Assembly: GCA_945861275.1 (NCBI GenBank)
Contig: CAMATZ010000015.1
Location: 39,505-103,504 of the forward strand
Direction of reading: 5' to 3'
DNA length: 64,000 nucleotides
Source: Bordetella parapertussis
GTDB taxonomy: Bacteria > Pseudomonadota > Gammaproteobacteria > Burkholderiales > SG8-41
Both the position numbers and the translations under genes were made by a program. Shown piece after piece: positions 34,959-44,144 of the stretch (its first letter is position 1; each line of letters starts with the position of its first letter). Below the pieces are notes generated by a model. It did not search any database. It was given only the letters and a program-made list of their open reading frames with translations, and had not been told where the DNA came from.

Positions 34959-37214
34959 TTAAATCCGCGCCAGCGCTTCCTTCATGCGCTGGGCGGTAAT
35001 CGGCACTTTGCGCATGCGTATGCCGGTGGCGTCAAAGATCGCGTTGGCAATGGCCGCCGGCACGGTACGATGCGACGGTTCCCCGGCGCCTTGTGGTGAT
35101 ATCTCCGGCCGGTCGATCAGTGCGATTTCGATGGCCTCGGGCGCGTCCGCCAACTCCAGTATGGGGTAGGTGGCCCAATCCACGCTGAGCACCTGGTTTT
35201 GATCGAATTGCACTTCTTCGAGCAAAGTGCGTGAGGTAGCCTGCACGATGTTGCCCTCGATCACGGTGATGATGGTGCCGGGATTGATGATTTGCCCGCA
35301 GTCGTGTGCGCACCAGAATTTTTTTGCCCACACGCGGCCGCTGCGGCGATCCACTTCAACTTCCGCCACCAGCGCGACTACTGTGCCGTTGCGTTCGGTG
35401 TAAGCAAAGCCGCGTCCGCGCATGACATCGCCTTTGCCGCGGCTGCCGCGCGCGCCGGCTTTCCAGTTGGCTTTTTCGGCGGCGGCTTTGATCACGGCTA
35501 CATCGCGTTCGCGCGTCAAGTATTTCAGGCGAAATGCCACCGGATCAGCGCCGGCAGCAGCGGCGATTTCATCGATAAAAGATTCGCTGGCGAAATGCGT
35601 TTCAGGGCCGAGCGGATCGCGCAGGTGCCCGGTGCGCAGCGGCGAGCCGCGCTCCAGCATCGGGGGTATGGTTTCCCAGCCGCAGCGTTTGTTTTCGAAG
35701 GTGTAGGCTTCGGCGGGAATCTGGAAAATCAGATTGCCCTTGGGTGCGAAACGCGTGAACTGCCCGGCGAGCGTGTCTTTGGGATCGGCTTCAAGCTGTA
35801 TCACGTCCTGCCGCGAAAAACCTTTGCCATTAAAGTCATAAGCGGTCACATTGTTCGCCGCGTCAAGGCACGCACGACCGTGATACACGCCGGCGGGGCC
35901 TTTCGGATCCCATGCGGTCGCGTCATGCCGCATGTATTGCAGGCGCACGGTCTTGCCCGACAGCTTGGAAATCAAAGCGGCGTCCACCGCACAATCCCCG
36001 GCATCGTTGCGGCCATAGGAGCCGGGGCCGGGTATCCACGTCGCGCGCACTTTTTCCACGGGAATGCCGGTGATGCGCGCGCAGCCGGAGCGGCCGTAGT
36101 GGGGCTTTTGCGAGCCGGTCCACAAACGCGGTGAGTCGCTGTTCATATCAGCGATGGCGCAGGCCGGGCCCATGCTGGCGTGTGACTGCAGCGGCCATTC
36201 GTATTCAGCCTCGACCGTTTTTGTCGCGGTTTTTAACGCTTCATCGACATTGCCGCGATTGACCGGTGTTTCTTTTTTGGTCACCGGCGCCTTGCGTATG
36301 TAATCATGCAAACTGGCCATCAGCGGAAACGGCTGGCACTGCGCTGACCATTCCACTTTCAATGCTTCGGCAGCACGCACCGCGTCCCATTCCTTGTCCG
36401 CCACCACTGCCAGAAAATTCTGCTCGCGCACCAGGCGCACGCCGGGGATGTGCTTGATCGAGCTTTCATCCACGGAAACCAGCGCACAACCTGCATTCAG
36501 CGGACGCACTACCCGCGCGTGCACCATGCCGTCCACCTTGATGTCGGTGATGAATTGCTGCCGGCCCATCACTTTTTCGGTGATGATTTTTTGCGGGAAC
36601 GGTTTGCCGACGACTTTATATTCCGAAGGCTGCTTGGGCTCGGCGGCGCCCTTCACCGCCAGCGGATTGCCGTAGAGCTTGTTCCATTCAAGCTTGTGGT
36701 GAAAATACTGGCCGCCGATCAAGTCACCATAAGCCACGCGCTGTGCGCCGGCCACAACAACACCGTTATCCACTTTGAGTTGCGCCGCCGGCACGCCGAG
36801 TTTTTGCGCTGCGCGCTCGACCAGCATGCGCCGTGCCTCGGCGGCGGCGTTGCGCAGCGCGACACCGCCGCGTTGCAAGCCGGTGCTGCCTGATGCGCCG
36901 CCCTGATTACAGGTCAAAGCGGTGTCGCCCATGATGACGTTGACGCGCTCAAACGCGAGATCAAGTTCTTCCGCCACCATTTGCTGCACGGCGACATCGA
37001 CGCCTTGCCCCATGTCCATCTTGCCGAAAAACGCCGTGGCATTGCCGTTGGGCAATATGGCAATCCAGGAATCGAGTTCATCGGGCAGCAGCGGCGGTTT
37101 GCCGGACGCTGGCTGGCTGAGCGCCAATTCAATTGAGCCGGGCAGGGCGACACTAATCACCAGTGCGCCGGTGGTTTTGAAGAATTCGCGACGAGAAACA
37201 GTGTTCATGTCCAT
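34959..37214 (-). CDS. Mo-hydroxylase large subunit (isoquinoline 1-oxidoreductase IorB-like)
   Basis: The roughly 750-residue protein is a xanthine dehydrogenase-family molybdopterin subunit. It starts with a twin-arginine signal (SRREFFKTTGALVISVAL), which points to export of a folded cofactor enzyme. Mo-cofactor contacts include GQGVDVAVQQMVAEEL and CNQGGASGSTGLQRG. The base region reads GAGEPSHRTVPAAIANAI, where the GAGE Glu is the catalytic residue. Such IorB-like enzymes hydroxylate N-heterocycles or oxidise aldehydes. The small partner IorA-like gene ends 131 bases upstream. I chose the ATG at 37212-37214; an upstream TTG is less likely. Confidence 0.88.
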   Translation of the reverse strand: MDMNTVSRREFFKTTGALVISVALPGSIELALSQPASGKPPLLPDELDSWIAILPNGNATAFFGKMDMGQGVDVAVQQMVAEELDLAFERVNVIMGDTALTCNQGGASGSTGLQRGGVALRNAAAEARRMLVERAAQKLGVPAAQLKVDNGVVVAGAQRVAYGDLIGGQYFHHKLEWNKLYGNPLAVKGAAEPKQPSEYKVVGKPFPQKIITEKVMGRQQFITDIKVDGMVHARVVRPLNAGCALVSVDESSIKHIPGVRLVREQNFLAVVADKEWDAVRAAEALKVEWSAQCQPFPLMASLHDYIRKAPVTKKETPVNRGNVDEALKTATKTVEAEYEWPLQSHASMGPACAIADMNSDSPRLWTGSQKPHYGRSGCARITGIPVEKVRATWIPGPGSYGRNDAGDCAVDAALISKLSGKTVRLQYMRHDATAWDPKGPAGVYHGRACLDAANNVTAYDFNGKGFSRQDVIQLEADPKDTLAGQFTRFAPKGNLIFQIPAEAYTFENKRCGWETIPPMLERGSPLRTGHLRDPLGPETHFASESFIDEIAAAAGADPVAFRLKYLTRERDVAVIKAAAEKANWKAGARGSRGKGDVMRGRGFAYTERNGTVVALVAEVEVDRRSGRVWAKKFWCAHDCGQIINPGTIITVIEGNIVQATSRTLLEEVQFDQNQVLSVDWATYPILELADAPEAIEIALIDRPEISPQGAGEPSHRTVPAAIANAIFDATGIRMRKVPITAQRMKEALARI

Positions 37215-37260
37215 GGTCTTTTCCAATCGAAGTTGGTGAGTGCATCAGCACGCACGACAA

Positions 37261-37312
37261 ATCTCCCTTCTCCCTCCGGGAGAAGGGCCGGGGAGAGCGT
37301 AGCGAGGGGGCC
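37261..37312. repeat. C/G-rich intergenic inverted repeat, copy C
   Basis: A CTCCCTTCTCCCTCCGGGAG / AGGGCCGGGGAGAGCGTAGC block sits between the two subunit genes of the IorAB-like pair. It is related to copies A, B and D. Confidence 0.65.
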
Positions 37313-37344
37313 GCAGGCGGGGGATGCGCACGCTGTATCGCGCA

Positions 37345-37815
37345 TTAGGCGCTCATTGTTTGCGAAGCGCGCTTGATCGCGCGCAGGATCGCCATGTGCG
37401 TTCCGCAACGGCATTTCACCCCGGTCATCGCCTGTCGAATTTGCGCATCGCTGGGCTTGGGGTTGTCGCGCAGAAACGCGGACGCCGTCATTAACCAGCC
37501 CGACAGGCAAAAGCCGCATTGCGGTACGCCTTCGTCGATGTAGGCCTGCTGCAGGGGATGCGGTTTCGCCGCAGTGCCCAACCCTGCGAGCGTCGTGACA
37601 CGCTTGCCCTTGATGAGGCTGACGGGCGTTACGCAGGAGCGCATCGGCGCACCATCCACATGGACGGTACACGCACCGCATTGCGCTTTGCCGCAACCGA
37701 ACTTGGGATTGCTGAGACCGAGTTCCGAACGTAGCGCATAAAGCAGTGGCATGGCGGGATCAGCTTCTACTGCAACGGATTTTCCATCAACGATAAAACT
37801 AAACTTCTCGGCCAT
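37345..37815 (-). CDS. [2Fe-2S] subunit of Mo-hydroxylase (IorA-like)
   Basis: The 156-residue protein has the two iron-sulfur domains of the small subunit. The plant-type ferredoxin cluster uses Cys41, Cys46, Cys49 and Cys61 ([15 protein letters not shown]). The second, helical cluster uses Cys100, Cys103, Cys135 and Cys137 (QCGFCLSGW and VKCRCGTH). It passes electrons from the molybdenum site to a cytochrome or quinone acceptor. It is upstream of the large subunit on the same strand, with a C/G-rich repeat between them. A copy of the AT-rich motif lies 37 bases before its start. No FAD subunit is part of this pair. Confidence 0.92.
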   Translation of the reverse strand: MAEKFSFIVDGKSVAVEADPAMPLLYALRSELGLSNPKFGCGKAQCGACTVHVDGAPMRSCVTPVSLIKGKRVTTLAGLGTAAKPHPLQQAYIDEGVPQCGFCLSGWLMTASAFLRDNPKPSDAQIRQAMTGVKCRCGTHMAILRAIKRASQTMSA

Positions 37816-37851
37816 GGATGCCTCCCACGATTATGGTTGTGAAATAATGTT

Positions 37852-37870
37852 TAAAAACAAATACTTATAC
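37852..37870 (+). repeat. AT-rich dispersed motif, copy 5
   Basis: The sequence TAAAAACAAATACTTATAC lies on the plus strand, 37 to 55 bases upstream of the minus-strand IorA-like gene, so it is in opposite orientation to the gene. Confidence 0.6.
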
Positions 37871-37910
37871 ATTATTCCGGATGGGGCTGAATTCTTATAG
37901 CGCGCGCGCA

Positions 37911-38354
37911 TCAACCTTTGCTCACCCGCGCATTAAACGCGGTAAAAAACTCGCCGGCAATTTTTTTCGCCACGCCGTCAATCAAGCGCGAGCCGACCTG
38001 CGCGAGTTTACCGCCGATCATGGCGGTGGCCGCATAAGCCAGTTTAGTGCCGCCTTCCTGCGGTGTGAGATTGACGGTCGCCTCGCCTTTGGCGAAGCCG
38101 GCAACACCGCCCTGTCCTTCGAACGCCAGTCGGTAGGAGGTTGGCGCCACAATGTCGGAGAGCGTCATTTTGCCTTTGAATTTAGCGTTGACGGGGCCGA
38201 CCTTCGCAATCATCACCAGTTGATACTCGTTGTCGCCGGTTTGCTCAATCGACTCACAGCCGGGGATGCAGGCTTTCAGCACCTCTGTATCGTTGAGCGC
38301 TTTCCACGTCACATCCTGCGATTGCGGGATGAGTTGTTCGCCGGTCATTTCCAT
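37911..38354 (-). CDS. coxG: CoxG-type SRPBCC protein
   Basis: The 147-residue protein is a CoxG-like member of the SRPBCC superfamily, with the usual start MEMTGEQLIPQSQDVTWKAL and the segment VLKACIPGCESIE. CoxG proteins accompany CO-dehydrogenase-type molybdenum hydroxylases, and in Afipia CoxG is needed to anchor the enzyme at the membrane; that is family knowledge. It sits between malonyl-CoA decarboxylase and the IorA-like subunit. Its stop lies 95 bases before the IorA-like start. No catalytic residues can be assigned. Confidence 0.87.
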   Translation of the reverse strand: MEMTGEQLIPQSQDVTWKALNDTEVLKACIPGCESIEQTGDNEYQLVMIAKVGPVNAKFKGKMTLSDIVAPTSYRLAFEGQGGVAGFAKGEATVNLTPQEGGTKLAYAATAMIGGKLAQVGSRLIDGVAKKIAGEFFTAFNARVSKG

Positions 38355-38366
38355 GGTGCTGCTCCG

Positions 38367-39692
38367 TTACTTTTTCCGATGAGGATTGCTTAAAACGCAT
38401 TCGCGCGCGCGGCGGCGCAGTTCGTGGGTGGCGGCAACGCGCTGTTCGCGCACATAGGCTTCATGATTGTCTTCGATTTGATCCAGGTGATAGACGTAGT
38501 TGACCATCATCCCGGCGCAGTTTTTCAACCCGCGCTTCGAGGTATCGGCCAGCCAGTTCAGGCGTTCGGCACGGGCGCCGTTACCGAGGTGAAAACGCGC
38601 CACCGGATCAGCCGGCGCGCCGTCGCGCATGGCGTTGAGCAGATAGTGCGCGCACAACGGCACCAGTGCTTCCTTCATCGACGCGGCGAGTTCGGGCTGT
38701 AGATGCCAATCGGCTGTGGTGAGCGCATGGATGGCATCCTGCGCAGGCTGCGCATCGATAGCGCCTGCCTCGCGCGCCAGCCACGCTGTGAATCCCGGTA
38801 TCGGCGACAGTGTTGAAAACGTCCTGATGCGGGGAAATTCCTCGCCCAGTTTCTGCGCCACTTGTTTAATCAGCAGATTGCCGAAAGACACGCCGCGCAA
38901 ACCCGGCTGGCAGTTGGTGATCGAGTAAAACACGGCGGTATCCGCTTTTTCCGGATCGGTGACCGGCGCGTCAGTATCGAGCAACGGTTGGATCGAGCTG
39001 CTGATGCCTCTGACCAGCGCCACTTCGATAAAGATCAACGGTTCTTCGGGCAGTGCCGGATGAAAAAAAGCAAAGCAGCGGCGATCCGCCTGCAGGCGCC
39101 GGCGCAGGTCGCGCCAGCCAGAAATTTCATGCACTGCTTCATACTTTATCAATTTTTCCAGCACAATCGCAGGCGTGTGCCAGTCGATGCGTTGCAAGGT
39201 AAGAAAGCCCCGGTTGAACCATGAATTGAAAAGATGCACCAGGTCGGCGTCGATCACGCCCCACTCAGGATGTTGGTTAAGCCCGATTTGCAGATGTTCG
39301 CGCGCATTCACCAGCGTGCTGGTGCCTTTGGGCGCCTGATTCAGGCGCCGGAACAATTCCTGGCGCGGCGAGGCAGCGGCCTGTTGCAGTTGCAATAGAT
39401 GCGCGGCCGTCGGCTGTGCGAGATAGCGTTCGGCGGCGTCGCGCAACGCCGCTTCCGCGGGCGCAAAGTCGGCGGCCAGCAGCGAAAAGAATCCCGGCAG
39501 ATGCGCCACCTCGAGTTCGCGATAGGCGTCGAGCGCTTCACGCGCAATCGCCGCGCCCGACACTTCACCGCGATCCGACAGCAACTCGCGCCAGGCGTCG
39601 ATGACGCGCGCGGCGTGGCGGTAGGCGCGTGCAGCCTCATTGCGGGGCGGCACCACCGTGCGAACCAGTCGATTCAGAATAGATTCAGGCAT
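38367..39692 (-). CDS. Malonyl-CoA decarboxylase
   Basis: The 441-residue protein matches malonyl-CoA decarboxylase across its length. It has an N-terminal helical oligomerisation domain, a link region with ALPEEPLIFIEVALV, and a C-terminal acyltransferase-like domain with the conserved FYSITNCQPGLRGVSFGNLLIKQV. The His and Ser of the GNAT-like catalytic site are in the C-terminal part (ALVPLCAHYLL). It removes CO2 from malonyl-CoA to give acetyl-CoA, or serves malonate metabolism. The gene is inside a block of Mo-hydroxylase genes, which is unusual. Rhizobial MatA is a relative; this is not the multi-subunit malonate decarboxylase. Confidence 0.9.
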   Translation of the reverse strand: MPESILNRLVRTVVPPRNEAARAYRHAARVIDAWRELLSDRGEVSGAAIAREALDAYRELEVAHLPGFFSLLAADFAPAEAALRDAAERYLAQPTAAHLLQLQQAAASPRQELFRRLNQAPKGTSTLVNAREHLQIGLNQHPEWGVIDADLVHLFNSWFNRGFLTLQRIDWHTPAIVLEKLIKYEAVHEISGWRDLRRRLQADRRCFAFFHPALPEEPLIFIEVALVRGISSSIQPLLDTDAPVTDPEKADTAVFYSITNCQPGLRGVSFGNLLIKQVAQKLGEEFPRIRTFSTLSPIPGFTAWLAREAGAIDAQPAQDAIHALTTADWHLQPELAASMKEALVPLCAHYLLNAMRDGAPADPVARFHLGNGARAERLNWLADTSKRGLKNCAGMMVNYVYHLDQIEDNHEAYVREQRVAATHELRRRARECVLSNPHRKK

Positions 39693-39733
39693 GCCGCGAT
39701 GATAGCAGGCGCGAGACCGCGGTAAAGGTTAGA

Positions 39734-40252
39734 TCAGCAAGCGCGGGGGAGTGTGGTCTCGATCACACGCCGGCAATCCATGATGTGCTGATGACCGACG
39801 TATTTCATGGCGGCGAAACCGAGCGCCACGGCAAGCGCCTGGCCGGCGACGGGTACGTATTTGCCTATCTGTTTGACTGTCAGGCGCACGCCGACGGTTT
39901 TCAGCACTACGATGGCAATTTCCTTGGTCACCAGCTTGCCGATCATGATGCTACCGACGGCGACAATGGATTTATAGATCAGCAGTTGGTTACCGGTGCT
40001 GAGTCTTGAAATCTGCGCGGGTGTAAGACCAAATTCCCCATTGATTGCGGGAATGAGCTTCATAATCGCGGCTATATCCACGGCAATATCCAGTCCCGGA
40101 ATCGGCACCAGCGAGGCAACGGAGGCTACAGCTGCGCGGCGTGTGACTAGGGTTTTGGCGCGTTTGACCGCTGCGTCCAGATCGAGGGTATTGCGCGGCA
40201 GTAGCAGCAAATCCGTGCCCGGCCGTGCGGCTTGGTACTGTAGTTGCATCAT
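39734..40252 (-). CDS. DUF697-like membrane protein
   Basis: The 172-residue protein has hydrophobic segments around 45-65 (VASVASLVPIPGLDIAVDIAAIM), 90-120 and 135-155. The pattern VPIPGLDIAVD and the helix-rich remainder resemble DUF697 proteins, some of which are attached to GTPases. Here there is no GTPase domain. It is the fourth gene of a run behind the CoxSLM-like subunits and starts within the last codons of the FAD-subunit gene (four-base overlap). Function is unknown; membrane attachment of the hydroxylase is one idea. The ATG pair at 40247-40252 leaves a small uncertainty of one codon. Confidence 0.7.
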   Translation of the reverse strand: MMQLQYQAARPGTDLLLLPRNTLDLDAAVKRAKTLVTRRAAVASVASLVPIPGLDIAVDIAAIMKLIPAINGEFGLTPAQISRLSTGNQLLIYKSIVAVGSIMIGKLVTKEIAIVVLKTVGVRLTVKQIGKYVPVAGQALAVALGFAAMKYVGHQHIMDCRRVIETTLPRAC

Positions 40253-41055
40253 TTTCCTTCCAGCGCCGCTGTCACTGCGCGTTGCGCCAGCACCGTTATC
40301 AGGTGCGAGCGGTACTCTGCGCTGGCGTGCAGATCCGAATTCAGTTTGTCGGCGGAGACTTTCGATTTCGCAATCGCCTCCGGCGCGAATTTTTCGGTGA
40401 GTTTCTTCTCCATGTCTTTCACCCGGAATACACCCGCGCTGCCCGCGCCGGTGACCGCCACGCGCACATGGCCCGCGCCTTCACTCACGAACACGCCGAC
40501 CAGTGCAAAACGCGACGCCGGATTCTTGAACTTGATATAAGCGGCGCGCTTGGGCAGCGGGAATTCCACTGACACAATGATCTCGCCGGGCTTCAAAGCG
40601 GTTTCAAACAGGCCGCTGAAAAATTTGTCGGACGCAATGGAACGCCGGTTGGTGTGTATGGTGGCGCCCAGACCGAGCACCGCTGCCGGATAATCCGCAG
40701 CCGGGTCGTTGTTGGCGAGCGAGCCGCCCAGTGTGCCCATATTGCGCACCTGCCGGTCACCGATGCCGGCGGCCACGCGCGCCAGTGCCGGCACGCCGAT
40801 CAGCACATCTTTCGCTGCAGCTACTTCGCTGTGGCGCAGGGCCGCGCCAACGGTGAGCACGGCGGCTTCGAGTTTGACGGCGCGCAAATCTGCAAGGGCG
40901 TTGATATCCACCAGCGCCGCTGTTTGCGCCAGGCGCATTTTCAAAGTGGGTATCAGGCTTTGTCCGCCACTTAAAATACGCGCGTTCTCGTTCTTCTTGA
41001 GGAAAGTCGCTGCATCTTTGAGTGTGGCAGGGCGATGATAGTCGAATGCGTGCAT
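40249..41055 (-). CDS. FAD-binding subunit of Mo-hydroxylase (CoxM-like)
   Basis: The 268-residue medium subunit starts MHAFDYHRPATLKDAATFL. It has the FAD-binding loops ILSGGQSLIPTLKMRLA and VRNMGTLGGSLANNDPAADYPA. The C-terminal CO-dehydrogenase flavoprotein domain is also present. It links the iron-sulfur clusters to the final electron acceptor. Together with the CoxL- and CoxS-like genes upstream it makes a three-subunit enzyme. The ATG at 41053-41055 is used, not the longer frame that runs into the perfect palindrome upstream. Its end overlaps the DUF697-like gene by four bases. Confidence 0.92.
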   Translation of the reverse strand: MHAFDYHRPATLKDAATFLKKNENARILSGGQSLIPTLKMRLAQTAALVDINALADLRAVKLEAAVLTVGAALRHSEVAAAKDVLIGVPALARVAAGIGDRQVRNMGTLGGSLANNDPAADYPAAVLGLGATIHTNRRSIASDKFFSGLFETALKPGEIIVSVEFPLPKRAAYIKFKNPASRFALVGVFVSEGAGHVRVAVTGAGSAGVFRVKDMEKKLTEKFAPEAIAKSKVSADKLNSDLHASAEYRSHLITVLAQRAVTAALEGK

Positions 41056-41073
41056 GGTTTTCTCCAAATGCAT

Positions 41074-41101
41074 CGTCATTCCGGCGTACGCCGGAATGAC
41101 G
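41074..41101. repeat. Perfect 28-base palindrome
   Basis: CGTCATTCCGGCGT and its exact complement are joined without a loop between the large- and medium-subunit genes. The unit GTCATTCCGGC is a known dispersed repeat in many proteobacteria. A shorter relative (GTTCCAGCTTCCGCTGGAAC) is at 53079. Confidence 0.85.
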
Positions 41102-41108
41102 AGAGTCG

Positions 41109-43487
41109 TTATGATTTAGCCTTCTTACCCTTGCTATTCAAAGCCCGCCAAACGGTTTCGGCGGTTGCCGGCATCGCAATGTCTTTGACACTCAAGGCAT
41201 CGGTGATGGCGTTTATCACCGCAGCAGGTGCGCCAATCGCGCCGGCCTCGCCGCATCCTTTTACACCTAGCGGATTGTGGGTGCAGGGGGTGACCTTTGT
41301 GCTGACCGTGAACGAGGGCAAATCGTCGGCGCGCGGCAGGGCGTAATCCATGTAGCTGCCGGTGAGCAACTGACCGCTTTGCGGGTCGTAGATGCAGCCT
41401 TCGAGCAGCGCCTGCCCAATGCCCTGCGCGAGGCCGCCATGCACCTGGCCTTCGACGATCATGGGGTTGATCACATTGCCGAAATCATCCACCGCGGTGA
41501 AATTGACGATTTTAGTGACGCCGGTCTGCGGGTCGATTTCCACTTCGCAGATGTGGCTGCCGGCGGGGTAGGTGAAGTTCGTGGGGTCGTAAAATGCCGT
41601 CTCATTCAGTCCCGGTTCGAGTTTGTCCAGCGGATAGTTATGCGGCACGTAAGCGGCGAAAGCAACTTCCGCGATGGTTTTTTTGCGCTCGCTGCCAATC
41701 ACGGTGAATACCCCATCCTTAAACTCTATATCGTTGTCGGTCGATTCCAACAGATGCGCGGCGATTTTTTTGCCTTTAGCGATGATTTTATCAAGCGCTT
41801 TCATAATGGCCGAGCCGCCGACGGCAATCGAGCGCGAACCATAAGTCCCCATGCCGTAGGGAATGCGTCCGGTGTCGCCGTGAACCACATCGACGTTTTC
41901 AAGCGGGATGCCGAGTTTATCGGCGACCACCTGAGCGAAAGTCGTTTCATGACCTTGCCCATGACTGTGTGAGCCGGTAAATACGGTTACTGAGCCGGTC
42001 GGATGAAAGCGAATTTCTCCAACCTCGAACAAACCGGCGCGCGCGCCCAGCGACCCCGCGATGTTGGAGGGCGCGAGTCCGCAGGCTTCGATGTAGGTTG
42101 AATAGCCCAGGCCGCGCAGCCTGCCGCGATCAGCCGCTTGTTTGCGCCGCGCCTCGAAACCCGCCACGTCCGCGAGCTTCATCGCCTCGGTGAGTGTGGC
42201 GTCGTAGTTGCCGGTGTCGTAACACAAGGCCACCGGTGTTTGATAGGGAAACTGCGTGATGAAGTTGCGCCGCCGCAACTCGGCCGGCGCGATGCGCATT
42301 TCACGCGCAGCGGTTTCCACCAGGCGTTCGACGACATAGGTGGCTTCCGGACGTCCCGCGCCGCGATAGGCATCCACCGGCGCGGTGTTGGTGAACACCG
42401 CCGTCACCTCGCAATAAATCGCAGGCGTGGTGTACTGGCCGGCCAGCAGCGTGGCGTACAGTATCGTCGGTATGCAGGAGGCGAAGGTGGACAGATAGGC
42501 GCCCATGTTGGCGGTGGTATGCACGCGCATGGCGAGAAATTTTCCGTTCTTGTCCAGCGCCAGTTCGGCCTTGGTAACGTGATCGCGGCCATGCGCGTCG
42601 GTGAGGAACGATTCGGAGCGCTCGCACGTCCACTTGATCGGGCGATTCACACGCTTGGACGCCCAGGTAATGACGGTTTCCTCGGCATACAAATAAATTT
42701 TCGAACCAAACCCGCCGCCGACATCGGGAGCGATCACGCGCACTTTGTGTTCGGGCAGCCCCAGCACAAATGCCGTCATCAGCAGGCGTTCCACGTGCGG
42801 ATTCTGGCTGGTGACATGCAGCGTATAAGAATCGTCGCCTCGCGCATACTGCGCCACTGCCGCGCGCGGCTCGATGGCGTTGGGGATCAGGCGGTTGTTG
42901 GCAAACTCCAGCGTGGTCACGTGTTTGGCTGATGCAAATGCGGTGTCCACGGCAGCCTGCGTGCCGATCGACCATACATAGCAGGTATTATCGGGTGCGT
43001 TATCGTGTACCACCGCCACACCCGGCTTGCGGGCATCGGCGGCGCCAACGACAGCGGGCAACACTTCATAATCGACTTCGATCAACTCGGCAGCGTCTTT
43101 CGCCTGATTGAGCGTCTCGGCAATAACCACCGCCAGTTGATCGCCGACGTAGCGCACTTTGCCCTGCGCCAGTGGTGGATGCGGCGGCTCTTTCATCGGT
43201 TGACCATTAACGTCGGTAATCAGCCAGCCGCAGGGCAGGCTGCCGACTTTTGCAGCGGCGAGGTCATCTCCAGTGAAGATCGCGACCACGCCGGGTGCGG
43301 TATTGGCTTTGGTTAAATCAATGCCGCGAATTGTGGCGTGAGCATGCGGCGAGCGCAGAAAGTAAGCGTGCGTCTGGCCCGCAACCGTCACATCGTCGGT
43401 GTAGGTGCCTTCGCCGGTGAGAAAGCGTTGATCTTCCTTGCGCTTGATGCTTTGGCCGATATATGAAGGAACATGAGGAGCATTCAT
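41109..43487 (-). CDS. Mo-hydroxylase large subunit (CoxL-like, form II type)
   Basis: The 792-residue molybdopterin subunit has the xanthine dehydrogenase fold. Cofactor contacts include [16 protein letters not shown] and [15 protein letters not shown], and the catalytic Glu lies in [11 protein letters not shown]. The active-site loop reads AYRGAGR at 373-379. Form I CO dehydrogenases have AYxCSFR there, with a Cys that binds copper; this protein has no such Cys, so it belongs to form II. The substrate of form II enzymes is usually not CO and may be an aldehyde or heterocycle. Gene order is the iron-sulfur, large and FAD subunits, with the large-subunit start five bases from the small-subunit stop. 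Confidence 0.92.
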   Translation of the reverse strand: MNAPHVPSYIGQSIKRKEDQRFLTGEGTYTDDVTVAGQTHAYFLRSPHAHATIRGIDLTKANTAPGVVAIFTGDDLAAAKVGSLPCGWLITDVNGQPMKEPPHPPLAQGKVRYVGDQLAVVIAETLNQAKDAAELIEVDYEVLPAVVGAADARKPGVAVVHDNAPDNTCYVWSIGTQAAVDTAFASAKHVTTLEFANNRLIPNAIEPRAAVAQYARGDDSYTLHVTSQNPHVERLLMTAFVLGLPEHKVRVIAPDVGGGFGSKIYLYAEETVITWASKRVNRPIKWTCERSESFLTDAHGRDHVTKAELALDKNGKFLAMRVHTTANMGAYLSTFASCIPTILYATLLAGQYTTPAIYCEVTAVFTNTAPVDAYRGAGRPEATYVVERLVETAAREMRIAPAELRRRNFITQFPYQTPVALCYDTGNYDATLTEAMKLADVAGFEARRKQAADRGRLRGLGYSTYIEACGLAPSNIAGSLGARAGLFEVGEIRFHPTGSVTVFTGSHSHGQGHETTFAQVVADKLGIPLENVDVVHGDTGRIPYGMGTYGSRSIAVGGSAIMKALDKIIAKGKKIAAHLLESTDNDIEFKDGVFTVIGSERKKTIAEVAFAAYVPHNYPLDKLEPGLNETAFYDPTNFTYPAGSHICEVEIDPQTGVTKIVNFTAVDDFGNVINPMIVEGQVHGGLAQGIGQALLEGCIYDPQSGQLLTGSYMDYALPRADDLPSFTVSTKVTPCTHNPLGVKGCGEAGAIGAPAAVINAITDALSVKDIAMPATAETVWRALNSKGKKAKS

Positions 43488-43491
43488 GATG

Positions 43492-43965
43492 TCAGCCTTT
43501 CATGCCGGCAGCGCCGGCGATAACTGCTTTGACAATATTGTGATAACCGGTGCAGCGGCACAGATTGCCGTCGAGTTCCGCGCGCACGGTGTCCTCATTC
43601 GCGTGCGGATGTTTTTGCACCAATTCGATGGCACTCATCACCATGCCGGGCGTGCAAAAACCGCATTGCAGGCCGTGATGTTCGCGAAACGCCGCCTGCA
43701 TCGGATGCAATTCACCATTGGCCCCGCTGATGCCCTCGATGGTGGTGATGTGCGCGCCTTGCACCTGCGCCGCCAGAATATTGCACGCCTTCACCGCGCG
43801 CCCATCCAGATGCACGGTGCAGGCGCCGCATTGGCCGGTGTCGCAGCCGATGTGGGTGCCGGTTAAATGTAAATTTTCGCGCAACAGTTGCGCGAGCAGC
43901 GTGCGCGGATCAACGTGCTCCGTTACCGGCTTACCGTTGATGGTTAAAGAAACTGATAGGGTCAT
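43492..43965 (-). CDS. [2Fe-2S] subunit of Mo-hydroxylase (CoxS-like)
   Basis: The 157-residue protein holds two [2Fe-2S] clusters. The first uses Cys41, Cys46, Cys49 and Cys61 ([16 protein letters not shown]). The second uses Cys101, Cys104, Cys136 and Cys138 (CGFCTPGM and [10 protein letters not shown]). It is the first gene of the three-subunit run, and its length is normal for CoxS. The ATG at 43963-43965 is preceded by a GGAG-containing stretch (GGAGCCACC). It is divergent from a Bug gene across about 180 bases, which may hold the operon promoter, though I could not identify one. Confidence 0.93.
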   Translation of the reverse strand: MTLSVSLTINGKPVTEHVDPRTLLAQLLRENLHLTGTHIGCDTGQCGACTVHLDGRAVKACNILAAQVQGAHITTIEGISGANGELHPMQAAFREHHGLQCGFCTPGMVMSAIELVQKHPHANEDTVRAELDGNLCRCTGYHNIVKAVIAGAAGMKG

Positions 43966-44144
43966 GGTGGCTCCGGGAAGCTGAGGTAGGGCGATGCACG
44001 AGGCGGATGTGAATCTGATTCATGCTATCGCAGGCGCGTGCAGGGTGCAATATACTCGCGTTTTTCAATTTTAGAATGCTGGCGTAACGAATGCCCGGGA
44101 ATGTGCTGCGCTTCATCCGGGGGTGCGTTCGCTGCAGGAAAAGG

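Noticed and set aside
41109..43965. True CO dehydrogenase (form I)
   Set aside because: The active-site loop is AYRGAGR with no Cys for copper, so the CO-oxidising form is not supported.
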